NCBI GenBank assembly: GCA_012513815.1
Contig: JAAZBM010000011.1
Span: 186,001-250,000, forward strand
From: Candidatus Sumerlaeota bacterium
GTDB taxonomy: Bacteria; Sumerlaeota; Sumerlaeia; Sumerlaeales; Sumerlaeaceae
Length of the DNA: 64,000 nucleotides
Reading direction: 5' to 3'
The position numbers and the translations under genes are program-made. The notes below the pieces were generated by a model that was given only the letters and a program-made list of their open reading frames with translations, was not told where the DNA came from and made no database searches. Shown piece by piece: positions 62,126 through 64,000 of this stretch; the first letter of the stretch is position 1; every line of letters begins with the position of its first letter.

Positions 62126-62368
62126 ATGAAGCATTCTGTTCGTTTAGCTTTGCTCGTTTTGAGCGCCGGCGCGTTGTTCACATTGAACGGTTGCGCCTCG
62201 AGCATTGTTCATCAGTATATTTGGCCAGAATACAAATGCGACGATCCGTGCCTGACGGGACATCCCTACATGTATCCTAAACGCAACGCTTGCGGGCGCA
62301 TTGTACCTCCTCCGGGGGGACCGTGGTATTTTGAAAAAGGACCTGCTAAAGGAAGGGCTTACAAGTAA
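62126..62368 (+). CDS. Small lipoprotein, function unknown
   Basis: The 80-aa protein has a lipobox FTLNGC at residues 20-25. The mature part is short, with a Cys-rich CDDPCLTGHPYMYPKRNACG and a proline/glycine-rich end. It should be anchored in a membrane; it has no known fold. AAGGA lies 6 nt before a TTG at 62120 and 12 nt before this ATG, so the start could be either. nadB follows after 43 nt in the same direction and may share its transcript. Confidence 0.7.
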   Translation: MKHSVRLALLVLSAGALFTLNGCASSIVHQYIWPEYKCDDPCLTGHPYMYPKRNACGRIVPPPGGPWYFEKGPAKGRAYK

Positions 62369-62411
62369 TCTCCCGCATCAATTATCGCAGGGATTATTGC
62401 GCATTTGATTT

Positions 62412-63986
62412 ATGGAAAAAGTAGATTTGTTGGTCATCGGCTGCGGCATCGCCGGAGCCACAGCAGCACTTATCGCCGGTGAAGCAGGACTCAATGTACT
62501 CATCGTGACTCGAAATTCGAACCCTGCGCACAGTACGGCAACACGCTGGGCACAAGGCGGAATCATCTACAAGGGCGAAGGAGATTCGCCCGAACTTTTG
62601 ACTTCGGATATTTTCTCGGCCGGACACAGCTTCGGCAACCTTGACGCCATTTGGCATCTGGCGGTGAACGGCCCAAAGCTTGTCGAACAGATTCTCATCG
62701 AACGACTTGGAGTGCCCTTCGATACTACAGGCAACCTCAGCGATACACTGGACACAACCGAAGAGGGCGCGCATTCCGTGCGCCGCATCATCCATTGCGC
62801 CGACGCAACCGGTGGCTCAATTGAGCAACAGCTTATCGCGCAACTCATGAAGGTTCCCAATGTACGCTTCATGACACGCAGCGTAGCGGTCGAACTCATG
62901 ACACTCGAACGCAACAGCGCAAATATTCAGGACATCTACAAACCACAAACGTGCATCGGAGCCTACTTCCTGCATCGTGACACAGGCGATGTAACTTCCA
63001 TTCTGGCGCAAAAAACAATTCTAGCGACGGGCGGACTTGGACAGCTTTATCTACACACAACAAACCCACATGCCGCACGTGGCGATGGTATCGCGATGGC
63101 GCACCGCATCGGGGCGCGCACACTCAATCTCGAATATATTCAGTTTCATCCGACGGCCTTTTACGATTCGCATGGAGAACGATTCCTCATCAGTGAATCA
63201 GTTCGCGGCGAAGGCGGCGAGCTTGTCACACGCGAAGGTAAACCCTTCATGCAAAACTATCACAAGCTCGGCTCACTGGCGCCGCGCGATGTCGTGGCTC
63301 GTGCCATTCATCAGGAAATGCTCAACCGCAAAGAGCCTTGCGTTTTCCTCGACATCTCGAATAAAGATCCCGAATTTTTGCGTCACCGGTTCCCGACGAT
63401 TTATCGCAAGTGCAAAAACTTGGGCGTCGACATGACCACCGGGCCGATTCCGGTTGTCCCTGCGGCGCATTACCTGTGCGGCGGCATTGCCGTTGACCTC
63501 GAAGGACGCACGAATATCAAGAATCTGCGTGCCGTAGGCGAAGTCAGTTGCACGGGCATTCATGGCGCGAACCGACTCGCGAGCACCTCGCTACTCGAAG
63601 GCTTGACGTGGGGATATTTCGCAGCCAAGAGTATCATCAAGGAATTCGACGAACAAGCCGCACGCAACGAAGCTGTCACGTTCCCGGAAATTAAACCGCT
63701 TACCGTCGAGTATGAACAAACCGACACCGCTCTCGTCCAGCAAGACTGGATGACAATCAAATACACGATGTGGAATTATGTCGGGCTGATTCGGTCAAGC
63801 AAACGGCTCAAGCGGGCGCAATCGCTTTTGCAAACACTGTTTGCGGAAACATCAACATTCTACGAGCGTGCCAAGCTGACGGACGATATCATCGGATTGC
63901 GTAACGGTTGTCAGACGGCTTTGCTGGTCATGGAAGCCGCCATGAAGAATAAGCAAAGTTGCGGCTGTCACTTCCGTGAAAATTGA
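62412..63986 (+). CDS. nadB: L-aspartate oxidase
   Basis: The 524-aa flavoprotein has GCGIAGATAALIAGEAGLNV (FAD fold), TRWAQGGIIYKGEGDS, QFHPTAFYDSHGERFLISES, RGEGGELVTREGKPFM and GEVSCTGIHGANRLASTSLL, in the order of NadB. It oxidises aspartate to iminoaspartate, the first step of NAD synthesis. The last ~100 residues form the C-terminal helical domain, ending with Cys-rich SCGCHFRE. No nadA or nadC is in the window. It ends 14 nt before the right edge. Confidence 0.95.
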   Translation: MEKVDLLVIGCGIAGATAALIAGEAGLNVLIVTRNSNPAHSTATRWAQGGIIYKGEGDSPELLTSDIFSAGHSFGNLDAIWHLAVNGPKLVEQILIERLGVPFDTTGNLSDTLDTTEEGAHSVRRIIHCADATGGSIEQQLIAQLMKVPNVRFMTRSVAVELMTLERNSANIQDIYKPQTCIGAYFLHRDTGDVTSILAQKTILATGGLGQLYLHTTNPHAARGDGIAMAHRIGARTLNLEYIQFHPTAFYDSHGERFLISESVRGEGGELVTREGKPFMQNYHKLGSLAPRDVVARAIHQEMLNRKEPCVFLDISNKDPEFLRHRFPTIYRKCKNLGVDMTTGPIPVVPAAHYLCGGIAVDLEGRTNIKNLRAVGEVSCTGIHGANRLASTSLLEGLTWGYFAAKSIIKEFDEQAARNEAVTFPEIKPLTVEYEQTDTALVQQDWMTIKYTMWNYVGLIRSSKRLKRAQSLLQTLFAETSTFYERAKLTDDIIGLRNGCQTALLVMEAAMKNKQSCGCHFREN

Positions 63987-64000
63987 TTCGTCAAAAAAAG

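Noticed and set aside
1-64000. CRISPR arrays, insertion sequences, integrases, toxin-antitoxin pairs or defence genes
   Set aside because: None were seen; the window holds housekeeping and envelope genes throughout, and no direct repeat array or transposase motif was found.

Overview
The window looks like chromosomal core sequence of an uncultured, diderm (Gram-negative-type) bacterium. Evidence for an outer membrane is BamA with a Skp/OmpH chaperone, several signal-peptidase-II lipoproteins, an O-antigen-ligase-like protein, RmlA and a WecA-type sugar-phosphate transferase. Three GspG-like pseudopilins with the MKHAFTLIELLIVVAIIAIL leader, a very long GreA fusion of the kind known from chlamydiae and relatives, and a long-clade PPi-dependent phosphofructokinase suggest Sumerlaeota/Hydrogenedentota or the PVC neighbourhood. 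That placement is inference; no rRNA is present to settle it. Coding density is high, no gap without a gene exceeds about 260 bases, and I see no phage, insertion sequence, CRISPR array or defence island. TTG starts recur (GH116, dinB, rimO, hemW, pnp).

Layout. 1-3.4 kb: the 5' part of a secreted GH116-type glycosidase, running off the left edge, then three tandem pseudopilin genes, at least one closed by its own terminator. 3.6-7.3 kb: metabolite repair (nnr) with a cupin, then a PEGA-type lipoprotein and a membrane-anchored polysaccharide deacetylase. 7.3-11.7 kb: dinB under a LexA-like box, converging on skp and bamA. 11.9-17.7 kb: rsmA-uvrB-DUF4911-O-antigen ligase/TPR, one direction. 17.7-19.7 kb: tRNA-Gln, rsmG and recA, with a perfect GAAC-N4-GTTC LexA-type operator upstream of recA. 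19.9-25.1 kb: hisC, dnaG, a PP2C phosphatase and rimO. 25.3-29 kb: glycolytic genes gap-tpiA-pfp with an intrinsic terminator between gap and tpiA.

29-34.4 kb: M20 peptidase, an ETF-quinone-oxidoreductase-like flavoprotein and an MFS carrier fused to HEAT-like repeats. 34.5-36.2 kb: a secreted kelch-like propeller protein with its own promoter and a lac-operator-like inverted repeat. 36.2-42.8 kb: polA, then obg, an ArnT-like transferase and a SPOUT methyltransferase. 42.8-49.5 kb, all minus strand: tRNA-Asp, the giant GreA, a WecA-like transferase, nitroreductase, HemW and a polytopic GT-C-like protein. 49.6-57.1 kb: yraN, then mazG, three large GT-C-like membrane proteins and uppS. 57.3-64 kb: PTS IIA, purine nucleoside phosphorylase, RmlA, a DUF2157/GDYXXLXY pair, a small lipoprotein and nadB.

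Cell-envelope polysaccharide assembly is the recurring theme. UppS makes the C55 lipid carrier precursor, the WecA-like enzyme loads sugar on it, RmlA supplies dTDP-sugar, several GT-C proteins could use lipid-linked donors, and the O-antigen-ligase-like protein could polymerise or attach the product. DNA repair and replication genes (dinB, uvrB, recA, polA, dnaG) are scattered; only recA and dinB show the LexA-type box. I found no clear new multi-gene system. The strongest unusual items are the giant GreA with an inserted Tudor-like segment, the two-site SOS signal, the operator-like element before the kelch gene, the attenuator-like terminator between gap and tpiA, and the MFS-HEAT fusion.
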